This document shows, piece by piece, positions 42,483 to 51,605 of a DNA stretch of 64,000 bases. Below the pieces are notes generated by a model, which was given only the letters and a program-made list of their open reading frames with translations, did no database searches and was not told the DNA's origin. Where the stretch lies: contig NZ_JOFV01000005.1 of assembly GCF_000718325.1 (NCBI RefSeq), positions 186,001-250,000 on the forward strand, in the 5' to 3' direction. The DNA is from Oerskovia turbata. GTDB lineage: Bacteria; Actinomycetota; Actinomycetes; Actinomycetales; Cellulomonadaceae. Position numbers and translations under genes: made by a program. Position 1 is the first letter of the stretch. Every line of letters begins with the position of its first letter.

Positions 42483-43559
42483 GTGAGCGATCCGAACGAG
42501 AACCCGGCCCTGGTACGAGAGACCTCGGAGGAGGAGCTGCTCGCGGCGATCTTCCCGCTCCTGCCGACGGGCGAGGCGACGCTGGTGGGTCCGGGCGACG
42601 ACTCGGCCGTGGTCAGCGCGTCCGACGGGCGGTTCGTCGTCTCGACGGACGTCCTGGTCGAGCGGCGCCATTTCCGCCCGGAGTGGTCCACGGGGTACGA
42701 CGTGGGGTGGCGCGCAGCGATGCAGAACCTCGCCGACGTCGCCGCCATGGGGGCACGGCCCACGTCGCTCGTGGTCTCGCTCGTGATCCCGGGGCACCTG
42801 CCCGTCGGGTGGGTCACGGGCCTCGCGCGCGGACTTGCCGCGGCGTGCTCCCCGTCCGGGGCGGCCGTCGTCGGGGGAGACCTGTCGAGCGGTGACGACG
42901 TGGTCGTCGCGGTCACGGTCCACGGGGACCTGGGCGGGCGCGCGCCGGTCCTGCGCTCGGGCGCCCAGGTGTCCGACGTCGTCGCGCACGCCGGGCGCAG
43001 GGGCTGGTCCGCCGCGGGGCTCGCCCTGCTCGACCACGACCTGGGGGACGCGGACCGTGAGCTGGTCGGCGCGTACCTGCGGCCCGAGCCGCCGCTCGCC
43101 GCGGGCCCCGCGGCGGCCGACGCCGGTGCGACCGCGATGCTGGACCTGTCCGACGGGTTGCTGCGGGACGCGGGCCGTGTCGCGCGCGCGAGCGGCGTCA
43201 GGATCGACCTGGACCTCGACGCGTTCGCGGCGGACCTCGCCCGGCTCGCCCGTGCGGCGTCCGCCGTGAGCTCGGCCACGGGTCGGCGTCCGGCCGGGGA
43301 GTGGCCGTCCGCCGCCGAGGACGTCGCGGCGTCGGGGGACCGGGCGGCGCTGGCTCGCGACTGGGTGCTGACGGGCGGCGAGGACCACGGGCTGCTCGCG
43401 ACCTTCCCTGCGGGGACGGCCCTCCCCGAGCCGTTCCGGGAGGTTGGGCGCGTGGTGGCTGCGGGACCCGCGGCCTCCGGCGCCGGACGTCCGGCGGTCA
43501 CGGTCGACGGGGTCGCTCCGCGCGCGCACGGCGTCGGGTGGGACCACTTCCGCGGCTGA
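42483..43559 (+). CDS. thiL: Thiamine-monophosphate kinase
   Basis: A 358-residue ATP-dependent kinase forming thiamine diphosphate, the active cofactor. The Mg/ATP-binding GPGDDSAVV is near residue 36, STDVLVERRHF and NLADVAAMGARP follow, and VVGGDLSSGDD and LDLSDGLLRD are in the C-terminal half. GTG 42483 is set by TAAGGT ending 6 nt upstream. It lies in its conserved position after ddl and DUF3515. A hairpin terminator at 43577-43612 follows. Confidence 0.95.
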   Translation: MSDPNENPALVRETSEEELLAAIFPLLPTGEATLVGPGDDSAVVSASDGRFVVSTDVLVERRHFRPEWSTGYDVGWRAAMQNLADVAAMGARPTSLVVSLVIPGHLPVGWVTGLARGLAAACSPSGAAVVGGDLSSGDDVVVAVTVHGDLGGRAPVLRSGAQVSDVVAHAGRRGWSAAGLALLDHDLGDADRELVGAYLRPEPPLAAGPAAADAGATAMLDLSDGLLRDAGRVARASGVRIDLDLDAFAADLARLARAASAVSSATGRRPAGEWPSAAEDVAASGDRAALARDWVLTGGEDHGLLATFPAGTALPEPFREVGRVVAAGPAASGAGRPAVTVDGVAPRAHGVGWDHFRG

Positions 43560-43576
43560 GCCGCGTGCGGACGACG

Positions 43577-43612
43577 GTCGAGGGGGCCACCCTCACGGGT
43601 GACCCCCTCGAC
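43577..43612. terminator. Terminator between thiL and the GNAT gene
   Basis: A 16-position stem (43577-43592 with 43597-43612, one mismatch) with a TCAC tetraloop lies between two convergent genes and could serve both. Confidence 0.78.
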
Positions 43613-43638
43613 GGGAGGACGTGGGCGTGGCCCTCGGG

Positions 43639-44157
43639 TCAGGACCTGCGGCGGTACCGCACCTGGGTCAGGTCACGACCACCGATGTCGTCGCGGCGCT
43701 CGACGCCGTCCGGGGCGAACCCGTGACGACGGTAGAAGTGCTGTGCGCGGTCGTTGTCCTTGAGCACCCACAGGGAGACGGGGGTGCGCGGGGGGACCTT
43801 GCCGAGCATGGTCCGCATCAGGTCGCGGGCCACACCCCGGCCCCAGGCCTCGGGGTCGAGGTAGATGGCGTAGATCTCGAGGTCGCCCTCGTCGGCGTCC
43901 TCGTCGCGTGCAGGCCCGATGCTGGCGAACCCGAGGGCCCTACCGTCGGCCTCGGCGAGGAGGATGTCGGCGCCCGAGTTCGCGAGGTTCGTGGTCCAGG
44001 CCGCTTCACGCTGGTCGTGGTCGAGAGAGGCCAGGTACTCGTCGGGGACGATCCCGGCATAGGCCCCGCGCCAGGACGCGATGTGCACCTGGGCGATCGA
44101 CGCCGCGTCCTGCGGTGTCGCCGTGCGGATCGTTACCTCGTTGAGTTCCGTCACCAT
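43639..44157 (-). CDS. GNAT-family N-acetyltransferase
   Basis: A 172-residue acetyltransferase. CoA-binding motif A is DPEAWGRGVARDLMRTM (about residues 99-115), followed by NDRAQHFYRRHGF. The N-terminal half VTIRTATPQDAASIAQVHIASWRGAYAG is typical of RimI-like members. The ATG at 44157 is chosen over upstream starts because CAGGAT on the minus strand ends 6 nt before it. The substrate is unknown. It resembles the GNAT protein at 20694-21218, so the two may be paralogues. Confidence 0.87.
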   Translation of the reverse strand: MVTELNEVTIRTATPQDAASIAQVHIASWRGAYAGIVPDEYLASLDHDQREAAWTTNLANSGADILLAEADGRALGFASIGPARDEDADEGDLEIYAIYLDPEAWGRGVARDLMRTMLGKVPPRTPVSLWVLKDNDRAQHFYRRHGFAPDGVERRDDIGGRDLTQVRYRRRS

Positions 44158-44304
44158 GACCAAATCCTGCCACTTCCGTGGAGATTCGCCAACCCTCTCG
44201 GTCTGGATCTTCAGCAAATCTCCCCCAGGGGATGTGTTGTCGACTTCGGCGAGGGGGCTGGGACGTCGGCGTCGCCCCTCGCGGTCCACCGTCCACCGAT
44301 CCTC

Positions 44305-45342
44305 TCAGCCTTTGTCGGCGGTCGCCTGCCGGGTGTCGACCGGTACGTCCGCGAGCGCACGTCGGACGTCGTCGGCGATCAGATCACCGTTGGTCGCCGC
44401 AGCGGCCTGGACCCCGGCGGCGGCTGCGGCGACGACCTGCGCCATGATGTTCGTGACGTTGCCCGCGACGCGGACCCCGGGCAGCGAGGTCGCCCCCATC
44501 GGGTCGGACGGGACGTACGTCCCGACCACCGTGCCGTCGACGACCTGCTCCGCGGTCTCGATGCCCAGGGACTCCAGGACCGCGGACCGGGCCGTGAAGC
44601 GGGGCGCGACGACGAGGGCGTCGCACGGCACGACCTCCCCGGACGTCAGGCGCACGCCGCGCAGCGAGCCCTCCTGGACGTCGAGCGCCTCGACCGGACC
44701 GTCGACGACCCTGACGCCGCGTGCGTCGAGCGCGGCGTGGGTCGGTGCGTCCGGCGCGGGCTCCTCGTGGAGGAAGAGCGTCACGTCGTCGGTCCACTGC
44801 CGCCACATCTGGGCCTGGTGGAGCGCCATCGGGCTCGTGGCGAGGATGCCCACGGCCCGGTCGCGGACCTCCCAGCCATGGCAGTACGGGCAGTGCAGGA
44901 CGTCCTTGCCCCAGCGCTCGGCGACCCCGGGCACCGCGGGCAGCTCGTCGACCAGTCCCGTGGTGACGAGCAGCCGGCGAGCGTGCAGGTCCCGGCCGTC
45001 CGCGAGCCGCACCTCGAAACCGCCGTCCGGCAGCCGGGCGGCGGACTCGACCTCGCCCTGCGTGATGCGGCCGCCGTGTGCCGTGACCTCGCCGCGACCG
45101 GTGGCCAGCAGCGCGGATGGGTCCTCGCCGTCGCGGGACAGGTAGCCGTGCATGTGCGCGGCCGGGGCGTTGCGGGGACGGCCGGCGTCGACCACGAGCA
45201 CGTCGCGCCGCGCGCGGGCGAGAGTCAGGGCTCCGCTGAGCCCGGCCGCGCCGCCTCCGACGACGATCACGTCGTGGACACGGGGCGTGCGGTCGATGTG
45301 CGTGTTCTCACCCGTGGCGGGTGTCGGGCTCGTGCGGGTCAT
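44305..45342 (-). CDS. Thioredoxin-reductase-like FAD oxidoreductase
   Basis: A 345-residue flavoprotein. The FAD motif VVGGGAAGLSGALTLA lies near residue 27, a redox-type pair sits in HCPYCHGWE (about residue 140), and a second FAD motif, RVAGNVTN, is near the C-terminus. The expected NADPH GxGxxG/A is poorly conserved (AVGILATSPMA), so the electron donor is uncertain. The ATG at 45342 has a GAGGAGG ribosome site. It is divergent from an XRE/cupin regulator 80 nt away that probably controls it. Confidence 0.85.
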   Translation of the reverse strand: MTRTSPTPATGENTHIDRTPRVHDVIVVGGGAAGLSGALTLARARRDVLVVDAGRPRNAPAAHMHGYLSRDGEDPSALLATGRGEVTAHGGRITQGEVESAARLPDGGFEVRLADGRDLHARRLLVTTGLVDELPAVPGVAERWGKDVLHCPYCHGWEVRDRAVGILATSPMALHQAQMWRQWTDDVTLFLHEEPAPDAPTHAALDARGVRVVDGPVEALDVQEGSLRGVRLTSGEVVPCDALVVAPRFTARSAVLESLGIETAEQVVDGTVVGTYVPSDPMGATSLPGVRVAGNVTNIMAQVVAAAAAGVQAAAATNGDLIADDVRRALADVPVDTRQATADKG

Positions 45343-45384
45343 GGGGACCACCTCCTCGACGAGCATCGGCGCGCAGGGTCATCG

Positions 45385-45415
45385 GTGGCAACTCCTGTTG
45401 CCGAAGTGGCAAACT
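45385..45415. promoter_or_regulatory. Operator with three GGCAA half-sites
   Basis: GGCAAC (45387-45392), its inverted GTTGCC (45397-45402) and a third GGCAAA (45408-45413) form two overlapping inverted repeats. The last half-site overlaps the possible -10 CAAACT (45410-45415), which ends 7 nt before the regulator ATG. This is the probable binding site of the XRE/cupin protein. Confidence 0.6.
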
Positions 45416-45422
45416 CGGGTGC

Positions 45423-46040
45423 ATGGACGCACCCGCACCCGCACCCCAGGACGACCCCTTCGCCGCAGCCCTCGATGCCGTCGGCCCCCGCCTGCGCGCG
45501 CTGCGCCGGCAGCGTCAGCTGACCCTCGTCGAGCTCTCCGACCGCACAGGCATCTCCGTGAGCACCCTGTCCCGCCTGGAGTCGGGAGGCCGGCGCCCCA
45601 CGCTCGAGCTCCTGCTGCCCCTCGCGCGCGAGCACGAGGTGCCGCTCGACGAGCTCGTCGGCGCACCGCCCACGGGTGACCCGCGCATCCACGCGCGGCC
45701 CGTGAGACGGGGAGACTCGACGATCCTGCCGCTGTCCCGCCGCCCGGGCGGGGTCCAGGCCTACAAGCAGGTCCTGCACGGGCGGACCTCGGACGTGCTG
45801 CCGGAGACCAAGGTGCACGAGGGCTACGAGTGGTTGTACGTGCTCGGCGGGCGGCTGCGGCTCCTGCTCGGAGAGCACGACCTGGTCCTGGGCGAGGGCG
45901 AGGCCGCAGAGTTCGACACCCGCACCCCCCATGCGGTCCTCAACGCCGACGAGCACCCGGTCGAGCTGCTCGTCCTGCACGGCCCCCAGGGCGAGCGGGC
46001 ACACTTCCGCGCCCGGCCCCGGCAGCGTCGCGCCGACTGA
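45423..46040 (+). CDS. XRE-family regulator with C-terminal cupin domain
   Basis: A 205-residue regulator: helix-turn-helix at about residues 25-80 (LRALRRQRQLTLVELSDRTG), then a cupin barrel (about 120-195, HEGYEWLYVLGGRLRLLLGE) that usually binds a small ligand. The ATG lies 7 nt after CAAACT within a triple GGCAA site, so it probably represses itself and the divergent flavoprotein gene. Proteins of this layout often respond to amino acids or aromatic compounds; the ligand is unknown here. Confidence 0.88.
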   Translation: MDAPAPAPQDDPFAAALDAVGPRLRALRRQRQLTLVELSDRTGISVSTLSRLESGGRRPTLELLLPLAREHEVPLDELVGAPPTGDPRIHARPVRRGDSTILPLSRRPGGVQAYKQVLHGRTSDVLPETKVHEGYEWLYVLGGRLRLLLGEHDLVLGEGEAAEFDTRTPHAVLNADEHPVELLVLHGPQGERAHFRARPRQRRAD

Positions 46041-46136
46041 CTCGACCCGTCACGGCCCGCGACGACCACGCGCGTGCCGCGGCCAGCGCGCCGCAGGTGA
46101 GCGCCGCCGTCGGGCCCTGGTGGTCCCCAGGAACGC

Positions 46137-46170
46137 GAAAGCCCGCCAGGACGAGTCCTGACGGGCTTTC
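46137..46170. terminator. Bidirectional terminator next to rpmB
   Basis: A 16-bp stem (46137-46152 with 46155-46170, one wobble pair) lies 20 nt after the rpmB stop on the minus strand and 97 nt after the XRE stop. The outer AAAG/CTTT gives a short T-rich end in both directions. Confidence 0.78.
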
Positions 46171-46189
46171 GGCGAACGAGCGGGAAGGC

Positions 46190-46381
46190 TCAGACGTGAC
46201 GGACGACCTTGCCGGCCTTCAGGCACGAGGTGCACACGTTGAGACGCTTCGGGGTCCCCGAGACGATCGCACGGACGCGCTGGATGTTCGGGTTCCAGCG
46301 ACGCTTCGTACGGATGTGCGAGTGCGAGATGCTGTGCCCGAAGCTCGGGCCCTTGCCGCAGACTTCGCAGTTGGCAGCCAC
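46190..46381 (-). CDS. rpmB: 50S ribosomal protein L28
   Basis: A 63-residue ribosomal protein. Two Cys pairs, CEVC (residues 5-8) and CTSC near the C-terminus, make this the zinc-binding (C+) form; zinc-free paralogues in other actinobacteria are induced under zinc starvation. The GTG at 46381 has an AGGAG ribosome site. The minus-strand TACCCT at 46526-46521 could be the promoter, giving a leader of about 130 nt. It lies in its conserved place between thiL and the DAK2 gene, but on the opposite strand. Confidence 0.96.
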   Translation of the reverse strand: MAANCEVCGKGPSFGHSISHSHIRTKRRWNPNIQRVRAIVSGTPKRLNVCTSCLKAGKVVRHV

Positions 46382-46674
46382 GATTTCTCCTGATCGTCGT
46401 GCACGCCTCCGCGAAAGGACAGCGGCGACGTAGTGAATGGTCTGTGGGGTGAACGCTCCGAACCAGCACGCAGGCCGGGGAACGTCCGTGGTCGCCCGGA
46501 TCTGTCCGGGCAACCTCCATAGGGTAGCCGATGGCCGCCCCCCACCCCAAACCGACCCGAGAGCGTGCATGGTGCAGCGCGCGGGGCGGACTACGGTGGT
46601 CCGGTAAGTATCGCAGGCTCAGCGGGGGTTCGGCACCCTCGTGCGCCCGACCCCGACGAAGGAGCCCCACGAGC

Positions 46675-48414
46675 GTGACGGACGGCACGGAGCACATCGA
46701 GCCCGCGGTGGTGCGGGAGTGGGTGGCGGAGACGGTCCGGACGCTCGGCCAGGCCAGGGCACGCATCGACCGCGCGAACGTGTTCCCCGTGGCCGACGCC
46801 GACACGGGCACCAACCTGTTCCTGACCGTCACGGAGGGAGCTCGGACCGTGGGCGAGGTGCCCGACGGCGCGCCCGTCGACGCCGTGCTGCTCGCCTTCG
46901 CGCGGGGCGCCCTGATCGGCGCGCGCGGCAACTCGGGCGTGATCCTCAGCGAGTTCCTGCGCGGGTTCGCCGGTGCGACCACCGTGGCCGACGAGCCCGT
47001 CGGGTCCCTGCGGGTCGCGACGCGCCTCGAGGCGGCGGCCCGCTCGTCCTCCGCGGCCGTCGCGGTCCCGGTCGCCGGGACGATCCTCACCGCGGCCGAC
47101 GGAGCCGCCGTCGCCGCTCGCGTCGCGGCGGACGCCGGGGCAGGCCTGAGCGGCGTCGTGCTCGCAGCGCGCACGGGAGCGCACGACGCCATGCTGCGCA
47201 GCCCGCGAGAGCTCGACGTCCTGTCCCGCGCGGGCGTGCTCGACGCCGGGGCGTTCGGGCTCGTGCTCGTCCTCGACGCGCTGTGCCGGGCGCTGGGCGC
47301 CGTCGCCGACGACGTCGCAGACCTCGCCGACACCGCTGACCTGACCTGCACGACTGACACGACCGAACTGGCCGTGCTGGCCGACCTCGGCGCTCCCGAC
47401 GCTGCGGGGGAGGGCCCCGGCACGGACTGCCCCCTGTCGGTGGCCGACGGCACCATGTCCCCCATGACGTCCCCCCTGGCGAGCGGGCTTGCCGGTGCCG
47501 CCCCTGCCGAGCCCGTGCCCGTCGGGATCGACGGCGAGTTCGAGGTCATGCTCGTGGTCGACGGCACGGACGGCACAGGTGCCCCGGCTCCGTCGCCGCC
47601 CCTCGCCGACGCGCTGCGCGCGGCGCTCGCGCAGGTCGGCGACTCGGTCGTGGTCGTGGGGGAGGGCGTGTGGCAGGCCCACGTGCACACCGACGACCCC
47701 GCGCGCGCCGTGCAGGCCGCCCGGACCGCGGCCGGCGACGCCCGGCTGCGCCAGGTGTGCGTCCGTCACCTCGCGACGCAGGTCGCCGCACGCGGACTCG
47801 CCGACGACCTGCACGGCCATGCGGTCCCGACGGCGGAGGTCCCCGAGCACGGCGTCGTCGCGATCACCTCGGCCCCCGGCCTCGTGCCGGACCTGGCCCG
47901 CAGCGGAGCCGTCGTCCTCCTCACGACCGACCAGGCGCCGACCCCGGGAGAGGTGCTGCGCGTGGCCGTGGACACCGGTGCGCGCCGCGTCGCCGTCCTG
48001 CCCGGGAGCGAGGTCGCGGCCGACGTGGCCCGTGAGGCCGGTGGGCTCGTCGGCCCCGGCGCAGGCGACCTGCGAGGCCTCGAGGTGCTCGACGCCCCCA
48101 CCGACCTGCACGTCGTCGCCGCGCTCGCGGCAGCGGCCCTGGGATCCGTGGACGACGTCGTCGCCCTCATGCGCGCGACCCTCGACGACGTCCGGGCCGT
48201 CCAGGTCCCCGCGGACGGGGCGTTCGTGCGACCCGCGCTCGAAGGCCTCCTCCGGGCCGACGACGAGGTGCTGACCGTCCTGCCGGGGCGACGGGTCGAC
48301 CCGGTCGTGATCGACGTCGTCGCGGGCATCGCCCGCCAGCGCGTCCCGGGCATCGAGGTTGTCGTCCTCGACTCGGGGCGCGACCACGCCGACCTGGAGC
48401 TGGGAGCAGAATGA
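46675..48414 (+). CDS. DAK2-domain protein (FakA-like fatty-acid kinase)
   Basis: A 579-residue protein with an N-terminal DhaL/DAK2 ATP-binding domain (NVFPVADADTGTN near residue 35 holds the Mg-binding Asps; ARGNSGVILSEFLRGF follows) and a C-terminal FakA/DegV-associated region (about 280-579). In Firmicutes FakA phosphorylates fatty acids carried by FakB. A role here is by homology, and no fakB is nearby. GTG 46675 is chosen for its AAGGAG site (46659-46664). It overlaps recG by ATGA, a linkage conserved in many Gram-positives. Confidence 0.88.
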   Translation: MTDGTEHIEPAVVREWVAETVRTLGQARARIDRANVFPVADADTGTNLFLTVTEGARTVGEVPDGAPVDAVLLAFARGALIGARGNSGVILSEFLRGFAGATTVADEPVGSLRVATRLEAAARSSSAAVAVPVAGTILTAADGAAVAARVAADAGAGLSGVVLAARTGAHDAMLRSPRELDVLSRAGVLDAGAFGLVLVLDALCRALGAVADDVADLADTADLTCTTDTTELAVLADLGAPDAAGEGPGTDCPLSVADGTMSPMTSPLASGLAGAAPAEPVPVGIDGEFEVMLVVDGTDGTGAPAPSPPLADALRAALAQVGDSVVVVGEGVWQAHVHTDDPARAVQAARTAAGDARLRQVCVRHLATQVAARGLADDLHGHAVPTAEVPEHGVVAITSAPGLVPDLARSGAVVLLTTDQAPTPGEVLRVAVDTGARRVAVLPGSEVAADVAREAGGLVGPGAGDLRGLEVLDAPTDLHVVAALAAAALGSVDDVVALMRATLDDVRAVQVPADGAFVRPALEGLLRADDEVLTVLPGRRVDPVVIDVVAGIARQRVPGIEVVVLDSGRDHADLELGAE

Positions 48415-50786
48415 GCAGCGACCCTCGTGCCGCGGGACCCGAGGCAGACGCGGACCACGTGACCGGCACGCGACGCCTCGCGGGCGACCTGGTGACCGGA
48501 CCCGTCGACCGCTTCGCCGAGCCCCTGACCACGGTCCTCGGCCCGCGCTCGGCGGGCGCGCTCGCCAAGCTGGGCCTCGAGACCACGGGCGACCTGCTGG
48601 GCCACTACCCGCGCCGCTACGGCGACCCGGGCCGGCTCACCGACCTCGGTGGCCTGGTGCTGGGCGAGCACGTCACGATCATGGCGCGTGTCGTCCAGGC
48701 GACCGTGCGGGCCATGCGCTCGCGGGGCGGGGCCATGATGCAGGCCGAGGTGACCGACGGCGTGCACCGCCTCTCCCTGACGTTCTTCGCCAAGGGCACC
48801 GGTGCGCTGCGCACCCACGAGAGCCGCCTCCAGCCCGGTCGCACGGGCCTGTTCACCGGTGTCGTGAGCGAGTACCGCGGCACGCGCCAGCTCACGCACC
48901 CCGACTACCTGATCATCGGGGTCGACGCCGACGACGAGGAGGCCGCCCTCATCGAGGCACGCCGTCCCATCCCGCTCTACCCGGCGAGCGCCGCGATCCC
49001 GAGCTGGCGCATCCAGAAGGCCGTCCGTCAGGTCCTCGACCCGCTGACCGAGGACGAGGTGCCGGACCCGCTGCCGCCCGCCGTCCGCGAGGCCCGCGGC
49101 TTCGGGTCGCGGCACGACGCGCTCAAGGACGTCCACGAACCGTTCGACACGCGCCAGTGGCAGCACGGCCGGGACCGCCTGCGCTACGAGGAGGCGTTCG
49201 TGCTCCAGGCCGCGCTCGCCCAGCGGCGCGCGCGGGCCGAGGCCGAGGAGGCGACGGCACGGCCCCTGCGCGCACCCGGCGGACCCAGCGCGCTCGCGGA
49301 CTTCGACGCATCGCTGCCGTTCACGCTCACGGCCGGGCAGCGCGAGATCGGTGAGGAGATCTCCGGCGAGCTCGCGCGCTCGCGGCCCATGCAGCGCCTG
49401 CTCCAGGGCGAGGTCGGCTCAGGGAAGACCGTCGTCGCGCTGCGCGCGATGCTCCAGGTGGTCGACGCCGGAGGGCAGGCCGCGCTCCTGGCCCCCACCG
49501 AGGTGCTCGCCGCGCAGCACGCCCGCACCCTGCGGGCGCTGCTGGGACCGCTCGCGGAGGAGGGCATGCTGGGCGGGGCCGACCACGGGACGCGCGTCGC
49601 GCTCCTCACCGGGTCCATGGGGGCCGCGGCCAAGAAGGGCGCGCTGCTCGACGCGGCGAGCGGCCGGGCCGGGATCGTCGTCGGGACCCACGCGCTGCTG
49701 AGCGAGAACGTGCAGTTCGCGGACCTCGGCCTGGTCGTGGTCGACGAGCAGCACCGGTTCGGCGTCGAGCAGCGCGACGCGCTGCGCGCCAAGGCCCGCA
49801 CCAGCCCGCACCTGCTCGTCATGACGGCGACGCCCATCCCGCGCACGGTCGCCATGACGGTGTTCGGCGACCTCGAGACGTCGTCGCTCACCGAGATCCC
49901 GGCAGGGCGTGCAGGCATCACGACGCACGTCGTGCCCGCGGACAACGAGGCCTGGATGAACCGGACGTGGCAGCGCGTGCGCGAGGAGGTCGATGCCGGG
50001 CACCGCGCCTACGTGGTGTGCGCGCGGATCCACCCCGACGAACCTGCGGCGGGCCCGGGCGCCCCCGACGGGGCCGCCGCCCCCGCGAAGAAGAAGACCC
50101 GGACCGACGACTTCGACGAGGTGCCCGACTTTCTCGATCTCGACGGACAGGGCACCGGGTCGGACCGGCCACCGCTTCGCGCCGTGCTCGAGGTCGCCGA
50201 GGAGCTCTCGCACGTGCCCGCGCTGCGAGGGCTCGCCGTCGGCGTCCTGCACGGGCAGATGCCCCCCGCGGACAAGGAGAAGGTCATGGCCGACTTCGCG
50301 TCCGGGACCGTCCAGGTCCTCGTCTCGACCACCGTGGTCGAGGTCGGCGTGGACGTCCCCGAGGCCACCGTCATGGTCGTGTTCGACGCCGACCGGTTCG
50401 GCCTCTCGCAGCTCCACCAGCTCCGCGGGCGCGTGGGCCGCGGGTCCGCGCCCGGGCTGTGCCTGCTCGTCTCGACCGTCGAGCCCGGGACGCCCGCGGC
50501 CGTGCGCGTCGAGACCATGGCCGAGACCACCGACGGGTTCCGGCTCGCGACCGTCGACCTCGAGCTGCGCAGCGAGGGCGACGTGCTGGGCGCAGCCCAG
50601 TCCGGCAAGGCCAGCTCCCTGAAGCTGCTGCGGGTCGTCAAGGACGTCGCGGTCATCGAGCAGGCGCGGGCCGACGCGGCCGACGTCATCGCGGCCGACC
50701 CGGACCTGGCGGAGCACCCCGAGCTGCGCGCCGCGATCGCGAGCTGGCTCGACCCCGAGCGCGAGGAGTTCCTGGAACGGGCGTGA
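48411..50786 (+). CDS. recG: ATP-dependent DNA helicase RecG
   Basis: A 791-residue branch-migration helicase acting on Holliday junctions and stalled forks. It has an OB-fold wedge (about 75-180), Walker A GEVGSGKT (about 336), a DEQH-type Walker B (VVDEQHRFGVEQR), motif III MTATPIPRT and motif VI QLRGRVGRG. It is longer than usual because of an inserted Pro/Ala/Lys/Asp-rich stretch after VCARIHPDEP (about residues 545-590), seen in some actinobacterial RecG. It overlaps the kinase gene upstream by 4 nt. Array C follows its stop. Confidence 0.96.
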   Translation: MSSDPRAAGPEADADHVTGTRRLAGDLVTGPVDRFAEPLTTVLGPRSAGALAKLGLETTGDLLGHYPRRYGDPGRLTDLGGLVLGEHVTIMARVVQATVRAMRSRGGAMMQAEVTDGVHRLSLTFFAKGTGALRTHESRLQPGRTGLFTGVVSEYRGTRQLTHPDYLIIGVDADDEEAALIEARRPIPLYPASAAIPSWRIQKAVRQVLDPLTEDEVPDPLPPAVREARGFGSRHDALKDVHEPFDTRQWQHGRDRLRYEEAFVLQAALAQRRARAEAEEATARPLRAPGGPSALADFDASLPFTLTAGQREIGEEISGELARSRPMQRLLQGEVGSGKTVVALRAMLQVVDAGGQAALLAPTEVLAAQHARTLRALLGPLAEEGMLGGADHGTRVALLTGSMGAAAKKGALLDAASGRAGIVVGTHALLSENVQFADLGLVVVDEQHRFGVEQRDALRAKARTSPHLLVMTATPIPRTVAMTVFGDLETSSLTEIPAGRAGITTHVVPADNEAWMNRTWQRVREEVDAGHRAYVVCARIHPDEPAAGPGAPDGAAAPAKKKTRTDDFDEVPDFLDLDGQGTGSDRPPLRAVLEVAEELSHVPALRGLAVGVLHGQMPPADKEKVMADFASGTVQVLVSTTVVEVGVDVPEATVMVVFDADRFGLSQLHQLRGRVGRGSAPGLCLLVSTVEPGTPAAVRVETMAETTDGFRLATVDLELRSEGDVLGAAQSGKASSLKLLRVVKDVAVIEQARADAADVIAADPDLAEHPELRAAIASWLDPEREEFLERA

Positions 50787-50801
50787 CGGTCGCGCCGGTT
50801 C

Positions 50802-50880
50802 GCCGAGGGTGACGCCCGAGGGCGCCGAGGGTGACGCCCGGGGTCGCCGAGGGTGACGCACCGGAGCGCCGAGGGTGACG
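50802..50880. repeat. 22-bp-period repeat array C (4 forward units)
   Basis: GCCGAGGGTGACG occurs four times, with cores at 50805, 50827, 50849 and 50871, exactly 22 bp apart and without a single mismatch in the 13-bp core. Spacers differ. There are no inverted units. It fills the gap between recG (stop 50786) and the rsmD promoter (TAGGCT 50917-50922), which point the same way. Confidence 0.92.
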
Positions 50881-50928
50881 CCGCCCACGCGGCGCGGGCG
50901 TGCCGGAGGGTCCGTCTAGGCTGTCCGC

Positions 50929-51513
50929 ATGACGAGGATCGTGGCCGGGACGGTCGGTGGACGCAGCCTGCAGGTGCCCCCCAAGGGGACGCGGCCCACG
51001 AGCGACCGGGTGCGCGAGGCGATCTTCTCGCGGCTCGAGCACTACGGGGTCCTCGACGGTGCGTACGTGCTCGACCTGTACGCGGGGTCCGGCGCTCTGG
51101 GGCTGGAAGCCGCCTCGCGGGGTGCGCAGCGGGTCGTGCTCGTGGACGCCGCGCGCGTCGCGGCCGAGGTCTGCCGGGCCAACGTCAGGACCCTCGGGCT
51201 GACGAACGTGCAGGTCGTCCAGGACAAGGCCGAGAAGTTCGTCCAGTCGGCGCCCGCGACCACGTGGGACGTCGTGTTCATCGACCCGCCCTACGACGTG
51301 TCCGAGGCAGTCGTCGCCGAGCTCCTGCGTCAGCTCGCGCAGACCTCAGCGCTCGTCGAGGACGCGGTCGTCGTGGTCGAACGGTCGACGCGCAGCCCCG
51401 AGCCGACGTGGCCGACCGCGTGGGAGCTGCTCGCCCGCAAGGACTACGGCGAGACCGCGGTGTTCTACGCGGGCCCCGTGGCGGCAGAGGAGCCGCAGGC
51501 CGACGCCTCCTGA
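50929..51513 (+). CDS. rsmD: 16S rRNA (guanine(966)-N(2))-methyltransferase
   Basis: A 194-residue rRNA methyltransferase. The N-terminal RIVAGTVGGRSLQVP is characteristic, SAM binding is at VLDLYAGSGALGLEA (about residues 46-60), and the catalytic FIDPPYD (DPPY) is near residue 115. The ATG is set by TAGGCT (50917-50922), which ends 6 nt upstream. Position between recG and coaD is conserved, though a GNAT gene now intervenes before coaD. Confidence 0.95.
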   Translation: MTRIVAGTVGGRSLQVPPKGTRPTSDRVREAIFSRLEHYGVLDGAYVLDLYAGSGALGLEAASRGAQRVVLVDAARVAAEVCRANVRTLGLTNVQVVQDKAEKFVQSAPATTWDVVFIDPPYDVSEAVVAELLRQLAQTSALVEDAVVVVERSTRSPEPTWPTAWELLARKDYGETAVFYAGPVAAEEPQADAS

Positions 51514-51547
51514 GGCCCGCGCGAGACGGGGGCTGGCGTGCCAGACG

Positions 51548-51587
51548 CGGGCGGCCGGGCAGCCGGGCGGCCGGGCAGCCGGCCGGG
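51548..51587. repeat. 16-bp tandem repeat
   Basis: Two and a half copies of a 16-bp unit, CGGGCGGCCGGGCAGC, fill much of the 92-nt gap between the convergent rsmD and GNAT genes. No hairpin terminator is clear there. Confidence 0.7.
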
Positions 51588-51605
51588 AGGTGGGGGCGGG
51601 CGGGG

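Noticed and set aside
44158..44304. Small gene between the GNAT and flavoprotein genes
   Set aside because: The 147-nt gap has only an extension of the GNAT frame without support; nothing recognisable.
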